The translations under genes and the position numbers were made by a program. Below the pieces are notes generated by a model. That model saw only the letters and a program-made list of their open reading frames with translations. It was not told where the DNA came from and did not search any database. A stretch of 64,000 nt of DNA, taken from positions 297,501 to 361,500 of the forward strand of contig JAFMOC010000373.1 of the NCBI GenBank assembly GCA_019802505.1, read 5' to 3'. This document shows positions 21,066 through 32,158 of this stretch, in pieces. The DNA is from Corydoras sp. C115. Its lineage: Eukaryota; Chordata; Actinopteri; Siluriformes; Callichthyidae. The first letter of the stretch is position 1. Each line of letters starts with the position of its first letter.

Positions 21066-21324
21066 CAGTACGTTGTGAGGGTTCCCCATGCCCATCCAGG
21101 GGAGAACGTTTCGGGCGCTGGGCAGATACACCCCGGACAGGGTGCCAATCTATCGCTGGACACACTCACTCACACAGACACACTCTATATGGGGCAACTT
21201 GGAGAATTCAATTGACTTGATCCTTGTTTTTGGACTGTGGGAGGAAACCGGAGAACCCGGAAGACACCCATGTGAACACGGGGAGAACATGGAAACTCCA
21301 CCCAGATTGGGATTTGAACCTGAA
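21066..21324 (-). repeat. V-SINE-like copy, both ends truncated
   Basis: From GAGGGTTCCCCATGCCCATC to GGGATTTGAACCTGAACC. The head is replaced by a Tc1-type end fragment. Confidence 0.85.
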
Positions 21325-21325
21325 C

Positions 21326-21455
21326 CTTGTACATCATCATATTATCTCCTGGGAGATGCCTGTGTCGTTTCCAGTCAAAAATAAAATTGCTGGTTGAATA
21401 AAAGTAAATTTAAGTCAAAATTTGCCAGGGGTATGAATAATTTCGGGCTTGACTG
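21326..21455 (+). mobile_element. Tc1-like transposon, terminal fragment of a second family
   Basis: Ends in AATTTGCCAGGGGTATGAATAA-type sequence and TTTCGGGCTTGACTG followed by TA. From recall this matches the terminus of a zebrafish-type Tc1 family. The transposase and the other end are absent, so it is a solo end. Confidence 0.6.
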
Positions 21456-21856
21456 TATAAATATATATATCTCATCATCCTCAGTCTTGTTTTTGTGCAT
21501 TAATGGCTTATCTGAGGCCCACACCTATTGGGTAGCAGTGAGGTGTAGGAAGGGATTCCCCACGAGGCCTTACGGTGGACGCAGGTGCGCATGAGGCCAT
21601 GCACTGCTTAGCTGTGAAGACTTTTCTTTTTTTCTGCTTCACACTGGTTATGTAAAGTTCAGGTGAACGTCTGGAGCTGTAGAAGAATGATGGTTCTGAG
21701 ATCCGACCAACGAAGCACTAATGTTGGGGTGGAGCCCTGGAGGTATGTCTGATTAAGTGTTCTAGAGGACACTGGTGTACCAGAGAGCCCAATGGCGTCT
21801 TTCGATGGCCTTCCTTTTATTTGTCAGACAGCAACTCCATGACACACTGCTTCATA
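21456..21856. other. Unassigned sequence
   Basis: No repeat or gene recognised. Confidence 0.3.
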
Positions 21857-22038
21857 GGAGGGTTAGCATGTTCTCCTCTCATCGTTAGGGATTCCTGGTT
21901 CCAATCCCAATCTGGGTGGAGTTTCCATGTTCTCCCCGTGTCCGTGTGGGTTTCCTCCGGGTTTTCCGGTTTCCTCCCACAGTCCAAAAACATGGATCAA
22001 GTCAATTGAATTCTCCAAATATTGCCCCATATAGTGTG

Positions 22039-22075
<37 letters not shown>

Positions 22076-22155
22076 CCAGTGATAGATTGGCGTCCTGTCC
22101 TGGGTGTATCTGCCCAGCGCCCTAAACGTTCTCCCCTGATGGGCATGGGAAAACT
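21857..22155 (+). repeat. V-SINE-like copy, both ends shortened
   Basis: Begins inside the A box at GGGTTAGCATGTTCTCC. The GTGTGAGTGAGTGTG stretch has become a pure (GT)n run (22038-22073). It ends at GGGCATGGGAAAAC. Confidence 0.88.
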
Positions 22156-22197
22156 CTATACTCTGTAGTATAGGATTAATCAAAAGATGTGTTGAAG

Positions 22198-22595
22198 GTG
22201 ACACGGTGGCTTAGAGGTTGACATGTTCTCTCAGCGTTCAAATCCCAATCTGGGTGGAGTTTCCATGTTCTCCCCGTGTCCATGTGGGTTTCCTCATATG
22301 GTCATCCATCCATCCATTATCTTCCGCTTTTATCCTCTTTTAGGGTCATGGGGGGTTCCCCATGCCCATCCAGGGGAGAATGTTTCGGGCGCTGGGCAGA
22401 TACACCCAGGACAGGACGCCAATCTATCACTGGGCTCACACTCACTCACACAGACACACTCTATATGGGGCAATTTGGAGAACTCCATGTTTTTGGACTG
22501 TGGGAGGAAAACGGAGAACCTGGAGGAAACCCACGCGGACAAGGAGAGAACATGGAAACTCCACCCAGATGGGGATTCGAACCGGGAATCCTTAG
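22198..22595. repeat. SINE plus-strand head joined to a minus-strand copy
   Basis: A plus head and core (22198-22293, B box shortened to TTCAAATCCC) is followed by a minus copy with its tail at 22303 and end at 22595. The two cores face each other as an inverted pair. Confidence 0.85.
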
Positions 22596-23370
22596 ATAAG
22601 CAAGTGTAATCTTAAAAAAAAAATAAATAAATAAAAAATCATATCAAGCTGGTGAAGCCACAAAAAGTACCCAGTAAGTTGAGGCTTAGACTTTAAATGG
22701 ACGGGCTTTGTGTGTGTGCCGTGCAGCTGTCTGTGCAAAGTTTAGAGATGCTATTGGAGGTCACAGAGGAGAGCCAGGCAGCATACACTCCTGTGCGAGG
22801 GTGGCAGCTGTACCGCCGACACTCTGCACCATCTCACCCACAGGGAGAGAGAGCGAGAAAGAGAGAAACAGCATCTGGCCGACTTTCCCCATGGGTACGG
22901 GCCTCCTACTGCACCAGCCTGGCCAGCCTAGAGTAGTACAGTATCAAGGTCACCTTTCTCCATCGCTCACTCTCTCTCTCCTCCTTCTCTAATAGACGCC
23001 CGGCCCAGCTGCAGGTCCGAACGCTGTGGCCTCTGCTAAAGCGTCGCTGCTGAAATCAGCCTTTGCGAGCGAGAGGAGCAATATTTTACGTCGTCACCCA
23101 AGTACTGTGCTGTGATTTACTGGTGTCCCACCCAGGGTGAAACTCGGCACTTCTGGGATCGGTTCCGGACTCTTAGCAGCAAGCCTGAATTTACTAAGTG
23201 GTTTGGAAGAGTGCTGATTTCACTTTTTTTATTAATAATATATCTTAGTAGTACTTTCAATGGCAAACTGGTTAAAGCTGGTTAAGTCGGTCCTTTTTCC
23301 ATTCTGTAGTCGTGGATACATCATTTCCAGTAATAAATCATGAAAATGATCTTCTGCTGGATTCTTCTAG
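22596..23370. other. Unassigned sequence with purine/pyrimidine tracts
   Basis: GAGA-rich (22845-22870) and CTCT-rich (22965-22990) patches. No coding or repeat signature otherwise. Confidence 0.35.
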
Positions 23371-23684
23371 GGTCTGGGGTGGGGGGTGGGGCGGGGATGG
23401 GGGGCGACAGTTGTCCATGCCCATCCAGGGGAGAACGTTACGGGCGCTGGGCAGATACACCCAGGACAAGGTAACTAACTATCACTGGGGATATTCACCC
23501 ACACCGACACTGTATGGGGCAATTTAGAGCAGTCGATTTAACTTCAATCCATGTTTTTGGACTGTGGGAGGAAAAGCATGTGGACACGGGGAGAACATGG
23601 AAACTCCGCCCAGACTGGGATTCGAACCTGGAATCCCTAGTGCTGAGGTGAGAACGTACTAAACACTAAGCCACCGTGCCGCCC
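23371..23684 (-). repeat. V-SINE-like copy with G-rich 3' end
   Basis: The usual tail is replaced by a G-rich stretch (23371-23405). Body and head are clear, ending GCCACCGTGCCGCCC. Confidence 0.85.
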
Positions 23685-23696
23685 AAAGCTTAAACA

Positions 23697-24254
23697 TTGC
23701 CCATGTCCATCCAGGGGAGAACGTTTCGGGCGCTGGGCAGATACACCCAGGAGAGGACGCCAATCTATCACTGGGCACACACTCACTCACCCAAACACAC
23801 TCTATTTGGGGCAATTTGGAGAACTCAACTGACCTTGATCCATGTTTTTGGACTGTGGGAGGAAACAAGAGAACCCGGAGGAAACCCCTGTGGTGGCTTA
23901 GTGTTTAGCATGTTCTCCTCTCAGCACTAGGGATTCCCGGTTCGAATCCCAATCTGGGTGGAGTTTCCATGTTCTCCCCGTGTCTGCGTGGGTTTCCTCC
24001 GGGTTCTCCGGTTTCCTCCCACAGTCCAAAAGCATGGATCAAGATCAACTGAATTTTCCAAATTGCCCCATATAGAGTGTGTCTGTGTGTGTGAGTGTGT
24101 GCCCAGCAATAGATTGGCACCCTGTCCTGGGTGTATCTGCCTAGCGCCTGAAACGTTCTCCCCTGGATAGGCATGAGAACCCCCCCTACCCCCACCCCAC
24201 CTCCTCTGCGACCCTAGAAGGGTATAAAGCGGAAGATAATGGATGGATGGATAA
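23697..24254. repeat. Abutting inverted SINE pair
   Basis: A minus body (23697-23889) meets a plus full copy (23890-24254) at GGAAACCCCTGTGGTGGCTT. Sequences 23699-23888 and about 23988-24176 are complementary over ~190 bp with a ~100-bp loop. The plus copy ends with an (ATGG)n tail. Confidence 0.88.
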
Positions 24255-24852
24255 ATTTAAGGGTTAGTTTACCATTTATTTTGTCTAGAATTGTTATTGT
24301 GAATATTGCGACCAGTGATTTATGTTCAAGGCCCATTTCTGAATCCGGCACTTTGCTTGACTCCATACATCATGAGAATATGCAGTATAAGCAGAGGCCT
24401 GCTGTTAATTGTTGATACCTTCATCACATCTCAGTAAATTTAAACGAAGCAGCCTGACCGTGCACTGAGGATTCAGCCGTGCTACACCAAAGGCTATGCT
24501 GAGCTTTGGTTCCAGTGCAGATCTGAAGAAGCCATGCCCATTCCATTTGTGCTTAAATGATGGAATCGAACCCGGTTCTCAGTGGATGTGGATCAAACAG
24601 GATGTGCGAGGCACTTTTCTCCGAGTTTCCCCGGAGTCCCCATCTGTTACTGCAGCAGCGTGTCTGATTGTGAAGATGGCTGGGCCCCAGGAAGAAACCC
24701 AATTTGAAGGCAAACCGTGAAAAAGACATATGCATATGCAACCCATATGCAGAATAGTCACTGAAATCCACCGAAAACCAAAAAGCAAGCTTAAAGAGGC
24801 ACACACTGTGTATATCCTCATCAGGTGGATGGCACAATGACCGCGGTGTAGC
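24255..24852. other. Unassigned single-copy-looking sequence
   Basis: No repeat recognised. Confidence 0.3.
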
Positions 24853-25096
24853 TCTTTTGTACCATGACCACATGGGATGGTAATTATTTGGATATGCAAA
24901 TCTAAATTCAGGGGCTTTTTCACAGACTCACACACACGGACGTGATACACAACCCTGAGAACTTACATATCTGCCCAAATGCCCCAATGCCAATGCACAC
25001 ATGCTAAGTAACGACCACAAAGGCTTATCCGAGCGATCTGAGTTTATTTGCCATTTATCGGCCTCGAAGTCTGAACAAATAAGCTTGTAAATGAGC
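24853..25096 (+). repeat. Duplicated unique segment, copy 1
   Basis: Shares long near-identical blocks with 26024-26277: ATGACCACATGGG, TAATTATTTGGATATGCAAA, CAAAGGCTTATCCGAGCGAT and GAAGTCTGAACAAATAAGC. It carries an exact ATGCAAAT octamer (24894-24901). Confidence 0.88.
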
Positions 25097-25212
25097 CTTG
25101 GGGCAATTCAGAGCAGCAAATTTTACTTGAATACCAGTTTTTGGACAGTGCAAGGAAACCATAGGGTGTCTGGAAAAGGGGGGGTCTTAAAATGTTCTCC
25201 CCTTAATTGGCA
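25097..25212 (-). repeat. Diverged V-SINE-like body fragment
   Basis: Recognisable only by GGGGCAATTCAGAGCAGC, CAGTTTTTGGACAGTG and TTGGCATGGGG. It is clearly older than its neighbours. Confidence 0.6.
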
Positions 25213-25223
25213 TGGGGAAATTA

Positions 25224-25226
<3 letters not shown>

Positions 25227-25302
<76 letters not shown>
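25227..25302. repeat. (TA)n followed by (GA)n
   Basis: TA to about 25270, then GA to 25302, directly before a SINE head. Confidence 0.95.
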
Positions 25303-25305
<3 letters not shown>

Positions 25306-25309
25306 TAGG

Positions 25310-25802
25310 GGGGCACGGTGGCTTAGTGATGGTTAGCATGTTCTCCTCTCAGCGATAGGGATTCGGTTCGAATTCCAATCTGAGTGGAGTTTTCCATGTT
25401 CTCTCCGTGTCCGTGTGGGTTTCTTCTGGGTTCTCCGGTTTCCTCCCACAGTCCAACAACATGGATCAAAACATGAATTCTCCAAATTGCCCCATATAGA
25501 GTGTGTTTGTGTGAGTGAGTGTGTGTTCAGTGACAGATTGGGACCCTGTTCTGGGTGTATCTGCCCAGCACCCGAAACGTTCTCCCCTGGATGGGCATGG
25601 GGAACCCTCCCCGCGACCCTAGTAGAGGATAAAGCGGAAGATATTGGAATTTTTTGGAATCCCAATCTCGGTGGAGTTTCCATGTTCTCCACGTGTCCAT
25701 GTGGCTTTCTTCCTGGTTCTCCGGTTTCCTCCCACAGTCCAAAGCCACGGATTGGAATTGAATAACTAAATTGCCCCATATAGTGTATGTGTCTGTGTGA
25801 GT
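25310..25802 (+). repeat. V-SINE-like copy plus partial second unit
   Basis: Unit 1 is 25310-25650, with a GAT insert in the A box. A headless unit 2 starts at GGAATCCCAATCTCGG (25657) and stops at GTCTGTGTGAG where a retroposon follows. Head-to-tail order repeats the dimer pattern at 1030-1622. Confidence 0.85.
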
Positions 25803-25998
25803 TCAAGTTCAAGTCATTTATTTATAGAGTGCTTTTTACAATAGTACATTGTCACAGTGTTGTAAGCCTTTAAAGCCCCAAAGAGCAAGCCGAAGTGACA
25901 GTGGCAAGAAAAAACTCCCTGTTATGTTGTTATTTTCAAGGATTAAACCTTGTGAGACCAAGACTCATTGGGGTCTCAACCTCCTTGAATGGCCGGGC
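25803..25998 (-). mobile_element. ACTTGA-tail retroposon, copy 4
   Basis: The 3' end faces left (TTCAAGTTCAAGTCATTTAT). GTGAG occurs on both sides (25797-25801 and about 26002-26006) and may be the target duplication inside the SINE. Confidence 0.75.
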
Positions 25999-26023
25999 AG
26001 CAGTGAGTGCGTCCAGGTTGTCC

Positions 26024-26277
26024 CTTTTGTACTATGACCACATGGGCTGTTAATTATTTGGATATGCAAATCAAAATTCAGGGGCTTTTATACACACACA
26101 CACACACACATGGACGTGATACACAAACCCGAGAACTTTCATATCGGAAGATACGATTATTTTTTGTTCTGCCCAAATGCCCCAATGCTCAGTAGCGACC
26201 ACAAAGGCTTATCCGAGCGATCTGAGTTTGCGATTTATCGGCCTGGAAGTCTGAACAAATAAGCTCGTAAATGAGCT
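26024..26277 (+). repeat. Duplicated unique segment, copy 2
   Basis: Partner of 24853-25096. The CACACACA stretch is longer here, about 30 bp (ATCGGAAGATACGATTATTT) is extra, and about 20 bp is missing after CCCAATGC. The ATGCAAAT octamer (26064-26071) is kept. Confidence 0.88.
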
Positions 26278-26738
26278 CTTGCCCATGAGCTCTTTGTGGG
26301 ATGGAGGTGGATGCAGGGACTGGTGCGCCTGCTTGTCTCCATCTGCAGCTGGAGCTGGTAATTATGGTCGGGATAGCTGCCCGCAGCATGATGCCAGCTG
26401 CCAGTGGGACAGCCCGGGCAGGCAGAGTAGACTGCAGCGAGAGTGGAGAGCCAGCACAGCTCCCTTGGCCACAGCCAACAGCACCAACAACACCTGCCAG
26501 CGAGCCGCTGGGCCACAGCCGGCCCACATTGCCCGGAAAAGAAAAAGAGCTTAAAGTATGGAAGCACTTGTCTGATGCTAGAACACGCGCCTCACACCCA
26601 GCACAGTTTAGTCACCGATAGTTCGGAAAGAACCGATTTCGGAAAACGCTCTGCATCTCATGATGTTCCTGGAAATAGGAACATTTGACGGAAATGCTGG
26701 AGTCAGATAATAAAATAAAATAACGTTTAATTGAATTA
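26278..26738. other. Unassigned GC-richer sequence
   Basis: Two overlapping ~90-110 residue frames exist, but neither shows a family signature. Confidence 0.3.
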
Positions 26739-27050
26739 TCCATCCATTATCAATACTGAACTTGCAGGGGGTTGGGGGGGTTGGGGGGGGGGTGGGTCAG
26801 GGGGTGCCCATTCCCATGCCCATTTAGAGGAGAGTGTGTCGGGCACTGGGCAGAAACACCCAAGAGGGGTGCAAATCACTCACACACACAGACAGACACA
26901 TACACTATATGGGGGCAATTTAAATAGGGGCAATTCAAAGCAGCCAATTTAACTTGAATCCATGTTTTGGACTGAGTGAGGAAACCGTAGGGTGCCACGG
27001 GGAGGAGGAGGGTACTCTCAAAACGCTCTCTCCTGAATTGGCATGGGGAA
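26739..27050 (-). repeat. Diverged V-SINE-like copy
   Basis: Tail, G-rich run and GGGCACTGGGCAGA are recognisable. The core is degraded and the head is missing. Confidence 0.7.
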
Positions 27051-27074
27051 ATGATATATATATATATATATAGT

Positions 27075-27540
27075 GGCATGGTGGCTTAGTGATTAGCATG
27101 TTCTCCTCTCAGTGCTAGGGATTCCCAGTTCGAATCCCAATCTGGGTGGAGTTTCCATGTTCGACAGTCCAAAAACATGGATCAAGGTCGTTTGAGTTCT
27201 CCAAATTGCCCCACATAGAGTGTGTCTGTGTGAGTGAGTGTGTGTCCAGTGATAGATTGGCGCCCTGTCCTGGGTGTATCTGAATTTCTTCCTTAAATAA
27301 CAACATAAAAGGGAGTTTTTTCTTGCCACTGTCGCTTCGGCTTGCTCTTTGGGGGTTTAAAGGCTTTTCATTCTGTAAAGCTGCTTTGTGACAATGTACT
27401 GTTGTAAAAAGCGCTATAGAAATAAATAACTTCAACTTGAACTTGAACTTGTATCTGCCCAGCACCCGAAACCTTCTCCCCTGGATGGGCATGGGGAACC
27501 CCCCCACGACCCTAATAGAGGATAAAGTGGAAGGTAATGG

Positions 27541-27545
<5 letters not shown>
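27075..27545 (+). repeat. V-SINE-like copy interrupted by a retroposon
   Basis: Head begins right after a short (TA)n. About 60 bp of the core is deleted (CCATGTTCGACAGTCC). Interrupted at 27283-27449, it resumes GTATCTGCCCAGCACCC and ends near 27545, followed by (GT)n at 27541-27572. Confidence 0.88.
27283..27449 (+). mobile_element. ACTTGA-tail retroposon, copy 5 (5'-truncated)
   Basis: Starts at AATTTCTTCCTTAAATAACA and ends in three CTTGAA/CTTCAA units. The 8-bp TGTATCTG stands on both sides (27275-27282 and 27450-27457). 5' truncation, a short 3' repeat tail and a target duplication together indicate target-primed retroposition. Confidence 0.88.
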
Positions 27546-27572
<27 letters not shown>

Positions 27573-27576
<4 letters not shown>

Positions 27577-27782
27577 TGGAATCTGGGTGGAGTTTCCATG
27601 TTCTCCCTGTGTCCGTGCGGGATTCTTCCCAGTTCTCCGGTTTCCTCCAACAGTCCAAAGACATGGAGTCGAATTGAATATCTAAATTGCCCCATATAGA
27701 GTGTGTGTCTGTGTGAGTGAGTGTGCCCAGGACACAAACATTTTCCCCTGGATGGGCATGGAGAACCCACCCCCAGCACCCT
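27573..27782 (+). repeat. V-SINE-like body fragment
   Basis: Starts at TATTGGAATCTGGGTGGAG without a head and ends at AACCCACCCCCAGCACCC. The region around GATAGATTGG is deleted. Confidence 0.82.
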
Positions 27783-27792
27783 GGTGTATGTA

Positions 27793-27795
<3 letters not shown>

Positions 27796-27862
<67 letters not shown>
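27796..27862. repeat. Compound (TA)(CA)(TA) microsatellite
   Basis: GTGTG, TA, CACACA and TA blocks in order. Confidence 0.95.
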
Positions 27863-27863
<1 letters not shown>

Positions 27864-28287
27864 TCCCTTGGCCATACTTTCCCATTTTAATGCACCCAGC
27901 ACATCTTGTGCTGCTTCTCCACATTGTGTGTACTCATGCAGCTGGGTCGAGAACCTCGTTGGTAAAGGATGCAGGAGTGCTTCTGGAAAAATCTGAAGTG
28001 AACTCTGAGCCTCATGCACCGTTGTAACTGTACACACTTCACATTCCAATAAATTTGGCTGTATTCAAATAACGTTGCTTTATTTGAATACTTCAGAGAG
28101 ATGAATATATGAGACGGTCGACACCCAAACCCGAAACTCGATCATCAGACCAATGATGATAAAAGCAACGTTAGTCCCAGTTGTTCAGGTATTTTGACTT
28201 AGCAAGTTACAATTGTTTTAATAAGACTCATAACATATGTTTTAACGTTTATATATTCTGAAGTTGAACAAATCTATAGATCTATAA
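27863..28287. other. Unassigned sequence with a small perfect hairpin
   Basis: GTATTCAAATAA (28061-28072) and TTATTTGAATAC (28080-28091) pair perfectly around a 7-base loop. Confidence 0.5.
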
Positions 28288-28609
28288 TGGCACGTTCTCC
28301 TCTAAGCACTGGGGATTTAGGTTCGAATCCCAATCTGGGTGGAGTTTCAATGTTCTCCCCGTGTCCGCCTGGGGTTCCTCCGGGTTCTCGGTTTCCTCCC
28401 ACAGTCCAAAAACATAGATTCTAGGTACATGAATTGCTCCAAATTGCCCCATATAGAGTGTGTGTGTGTGTGAGTGAGTGTGCCCGGCGATAAATTTGCG
28501 CCCTGTCCTGGGTGTATCTGCCCAGTGCCCGATACGTTCTCCCCGGATGGGCATGGGGAACCCCCCCACGACCCTAATAGTGGATAAAGCAGAAGATAAT
28601 GGATGGATG
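28288..28609 (+). repeat. V-SINE-like copy, head-truncated
   Basis: Starts at GGCACGTTCTCC, losing the A box. Tail near 28609. Confidence 0.88.
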
Positions 28610-28631
28610 TTTGTTTGGCTCCATTATATTT

Positions 28632-28951
28632 AGGGCGACATGGTGGCTTAGTGGTTAGCATGTTCCCTCTCAGTACTGGGGATTTAGGTTCGTATCCCAA
28701 TCTGGGTGGAGTTTCCATGTTCTCCCCATGTCCGCGTGGGGTTCCTCTGGGTTTCCGGTTTCCTCCCACAGTCCAAAAACATGGATTCAAGTTAAACTGA
28801 ATGCTTTAAATTGCCCCATATAGAGTGTGTCTGTGTGAGTGAGTGTGTGCCCAGCGATAGATTGGCATCCTGTAATGGGTGTATCTGCTCAGCGCCCGAA
28901 ACGCCCCCCCCCCCCCAACCCTTGTAGAGGATTAAGTGGAAGATGATAAAT
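28632..28951 (+). repeat. V-SINE-like copy, near full length
   Basis: Complete head. The ATGGGCATGGGG block is lost into a C-run near 28903. Confidence 0.88.
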
Positions 28952-29004
28952 GAACAACATACAGCTTTTGTAATTACAAAAGTAATTACAATCTAATTAC
29001 TGCC

Positions 29005-29225
29005 GGGCGACACTTTGGCTTAGTGGTTGGTATGTTCTCCTCTCAGCGTAGGGGATCTGGGTTCGAATCCCAATCTGGGTGGAGTTTCCATGTCCTCCCC
29101 TTGTCCATGTGGGTTTTTCCTCTGGTGTCCTCCCACAGTCCAAAAAACATGGATTTAAGGTGAATTGGCTGTTCTAAATTGCCCCAATATTGTGTGTAAG
29201 TGAGCGTGTGCCCAGCGATGGTTTG
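29005..29225 (+). repeat. V-SINE-like 5' half
   Basis: Head to GCCCAGCGATGG, then unrelated sequence. Confidence 0.85.
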
Positions 29226-29654
29226 CAATATCTGTTTTACGTCCTGACGGTATTCACTGGGGTTGAGCATAGGGTTTGGTGCAGACCTGTCCCTCACACT
29301 GCTGCTCTGTAAGGACGTTGCTTTGTGGATTTTAGAACACATTTGGAATCATGCAGTTGTATGAAATGCAAAGCTAGATTATTCATTTTAAAGATCTTTG
29401 GCAGGGGAGCTGCACGAGAGACCTGATTTCACTAAGTAAAGGTGTGTCCCAATAACTTTTTCCCATATATTATGTATCAGGTATGTTGCAATGCCCTCTA
29501 GTGGTGATGTGGAAACAGTGCATTGCAAAAATAAATAAATAAATAAAATATATAAATAAATAAATTAATTAATTAAATGACTATCTCTGTTCTCTGTATA
29601 TGGGGCTAAGGTGAATTTGGTAATAGAATAATAATAAATAAATAAATAAATATG

Positions 29655-29714
<60 letters not shown>

Positions 29715-29737
29715 GTAATAGTAATAATAATAATAAA
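29226..29737. repeat. AT-rich sequence with (AAAT)n and (TAA)n
   Basis: (AAAT)n-like at 29528-29580 and (TAA)n at about 29660-29736. GTGTCCCAATAACTTTTTCC near 29443 resembles a DNA-transposon end, but this is too weak to call. Confidence 0.75.
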
Positions 29738-30295
29738 AGGGGTCTTAGTGGTCAGCATGTTCTCCTCTCAGCGCTAGGGATTCCCGGTTTCCATGTTCTC
29801 CCCGTGTCCGCGTGGGTTTCCTCCGGGTTCTCCGGTTTCCTCCCACAGTCATGGATCAAGTCAATTGAGTTCTCCAAATTGCCCCATGTAGAGTGTGTCT
29901 GTGTGCGTGTCTGTGTGTGTGTGAGTGTGTGCCCAGCGATAGATTGGCACCCTGTCCTGGGTGTATCTGCTCAGCGCCCGAAACGTTCTCCCCTGGATGT
30001 TTATGCTTGGCGTCCTGTTCTGCCTGTATCTGCCCAGTGCCCGAAATGTTCTCCCCTGGATGGGCATGGGGAACCCCCCCACGACCCTAATATAGGATAA
30101 AGTGGAAGATAATGAATGAATGAATGAATTGACTTGATCCATGTTTTTGGACTGTGGGAGGAAACCGGAGAACCTGGAGGAAACCCACGCGGACACGGGG
30201 AGGACATGAAAACTCCACCCAGAATGGGATTCGAACCGGGAATCCTCAGCGCTGAGAGGAGAACATGTTAACCACTAAGCCACCGTGCCGTCATT
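29738..30295. repeat. Inverted SINE pair with internal duplication
   Basis: Plus copy 29738-30120. Its GTCCTG..GTATCTGCCCAG..GTTCTCCCCTGGATG block occurs twice (about 29950-29999 and 30010-30062). The minus head and core 30128-30295 follow after only seven bases, so the cores can pair. Confidence 0.85.
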
Positions 30296-30372
30296 ATTAT
30301 TGTTAAAATAGTAATACACACACTGTATATATATATATATATATAAGTCATATATATAAGTCTTATATATAA

Positions 30373-30629
30373 GAAAGTCTCGGGCGCTGGGCAGATACAC
30401 CCAGGACAGGGCGCCAATCTATCACTGGGCACACACTCACTCACACAGACACACTCTATATGGGGCAATTTGGAGAATTCAATTGACTTGATCCATGTTT
30501 TTGGACTGTGGGAGGAACATGGGCGGACATGGGGAGAACATGGAAACTCCACCCAGATTGGGATTCGATCCGGGAATCCCCAGCGCTGAGAGGAGAACAT
30601 GCTAAACAACTAAGCCACCGTGGTGCCCT
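30373..30629 (-). repeat. V-SINE-like copy, tail-truncated
   Basis: Starts at TCTCGGGCGCTGGGCAG next to a (TA)n/AAG stretch (30328-30372) and ends in a complete head. Confidence 0.88.
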
Positions 30630-31336
30630 GTTAGAAATATCATGTTTAATTTCATTATTAAACCTGATTTAAGTCACAAGTGTTAAATAATGGTAACGCC
30701 AACGTTCTTCACATAGCAAATCTAATCTTACTATGATGGAGTGTCAACCCTACGTGAGGCATGTGTCTTATTTTGGGTTTCTAAGCAGTCCGACTTGAAG
30801 TTTTCTTCCTCATGGCCTAGTTGGATGACAATTTGAGTGATATGCTCTCAGAGAGCCGGTCCCTGTCTGAAAGAAATAAGTTTACTGCAGCGCTGCCTGA
30901 CCTCAAAGGCTTCAGCCTCTCCTGCGTCTGACCAGAGGGCTTTGCTAAGCTTGTGCTGAGTGCGGACACAGATGGTGCGGGTGGAGCAATGCATGAATTT
31001 CTGATGCTGGAGGGCGAATTGGTGCGGGGCAAGGCAGATGCCCACCGGCCCCAAGAGAGGCCTTTGTACGGGCAGCTACGGGCTCTTAATGCTTCAGCCA
31101 GCTGCTGCTGCAGCACATCGCAGCCACATGCTCCCCGCAGCACGGCTCCCAAACCCCTCATATCATGCCTGCTATAGCTGGGAAAAACGATCAAGGAAAA
31201 AAATAAAGGGGGGGGGGATCCTCTTGTTAAAGTATATAATTTGGGAAACTTTCGCACTTAACTTTACGAAATGGTTCGCAGTCCGTACAGGGCTTTTATT
31301 TTAACTGTTGCTTTTAAAGACAGAGAGCTGCAGAAA
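30630..31336. other. Unassigned sequence, GC-richer centre
   Basis: Overlapping frames on both strands at 30817-31257 without any family signature. I do not call a gene. Confidence 0.3.
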
Positions 31337-31676
31337 TCCATTCATCCATTATCTTCCGCTTCATCCTCTACTAGGGTCGCGGGGGGTTCCCCATGCCCAT
31401 CCAGGGGAGAACGTTTCGGGCGCTGGGCAGATACACCCAGGACAGGACGCCAATCCATCACTGGGCACATGCTCGCTCACACAGACACACTCTATATGGG
31501 GCAATTTGGAGAACTCAATTGACCTTAATCCATGTTTTTGGACTGTGGGAGGAAACCGGAGAACCCGGAGGAAACCCACGCAGACACGGGGAGAACATGG
31601 AAACTCCACCCAAAATGGGATTCGAACCTGGATCCTCAGCGCTGAGAGGAGAACATGCTAACCACTAAACCACCCA
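31337..31676 (-). repeat. V-SINE-like copy, full length
   Basis: Clean tail, core and head. The B box reads GGATTCGAACC. Confidence 0.92.
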
Positions 31677-31758
31677 ATTATATTAATTTATTAACATAAT
31701 AACATTGAGAAATACATTAATACTTTTATAATTGCATTAACTCATGATTTGAGACTGT

Positions 31759-31770
31759 ATGTGTGTGTGT

Positions 31771-31846
<76 letters not shown>
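31759..31846. repeat. (GT)n microsatellite
   Basis: About 43 units with one GTAT change, then GGGT repeats to about 31877. Confidence 0.95.
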
Positions 31847-31853
<7 letters not shown>

Positions 31854-31884
31854 GGTGGGTGTGTGTGGGTGGGGGGGGTGTGGG

Positions 31885-32040
31885 AGGGACCTGGAATCAA
31901 ACCAAGGACCTGGAGGAGGGGTGTGTGTGCGGTGCCACCCAGAGGGCAATTGGGGTTAGGTGCCTTGGCCAGGGGCACTTCAGCTATAGGAATTGGTGGG
32001 ACCGGGAATCAAACCGAGGACTTTCAGCTCACAGAGTGAA
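31885..32040 (-). repeat. Third tRNA-derived SINE family
   Basis: Carries AGGTGCCTTGGCCAGGGGCA and a minus B-box-like GGGAATCAAACCGAGGAC. The same order recurs at 35755-35890 (minus), 34004-34240 (plus) and 51562-51790 (plus). Confidence 0.65.
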
Positions 32041-32069
32041 ATGATAAAGAACATGATTCTGTTGTGTTG

Positions 32070-32071
32070 TA

Positions 32072-32155
<84 letters not shown>

Positions 32156-32158
32156 CAT
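32070..32158. repeat. (CA)n then (TA)n microsatellite
   Basis: CA to about 32134, TA to about 32155. Confidence 0.95.

Noticed and set aside
29440..29470. DNA-transposon terminus (GTGTCCCAATAACTTTTTCC)
   Set aside because: Only one short match from memory. No opposite end or target duplication found.
30817..31257. 146-residue minus-strand frame in a GC-richer patch
   Set aside because: Composition keeps frames open on both strands. No recognisable family and no start or splice support.
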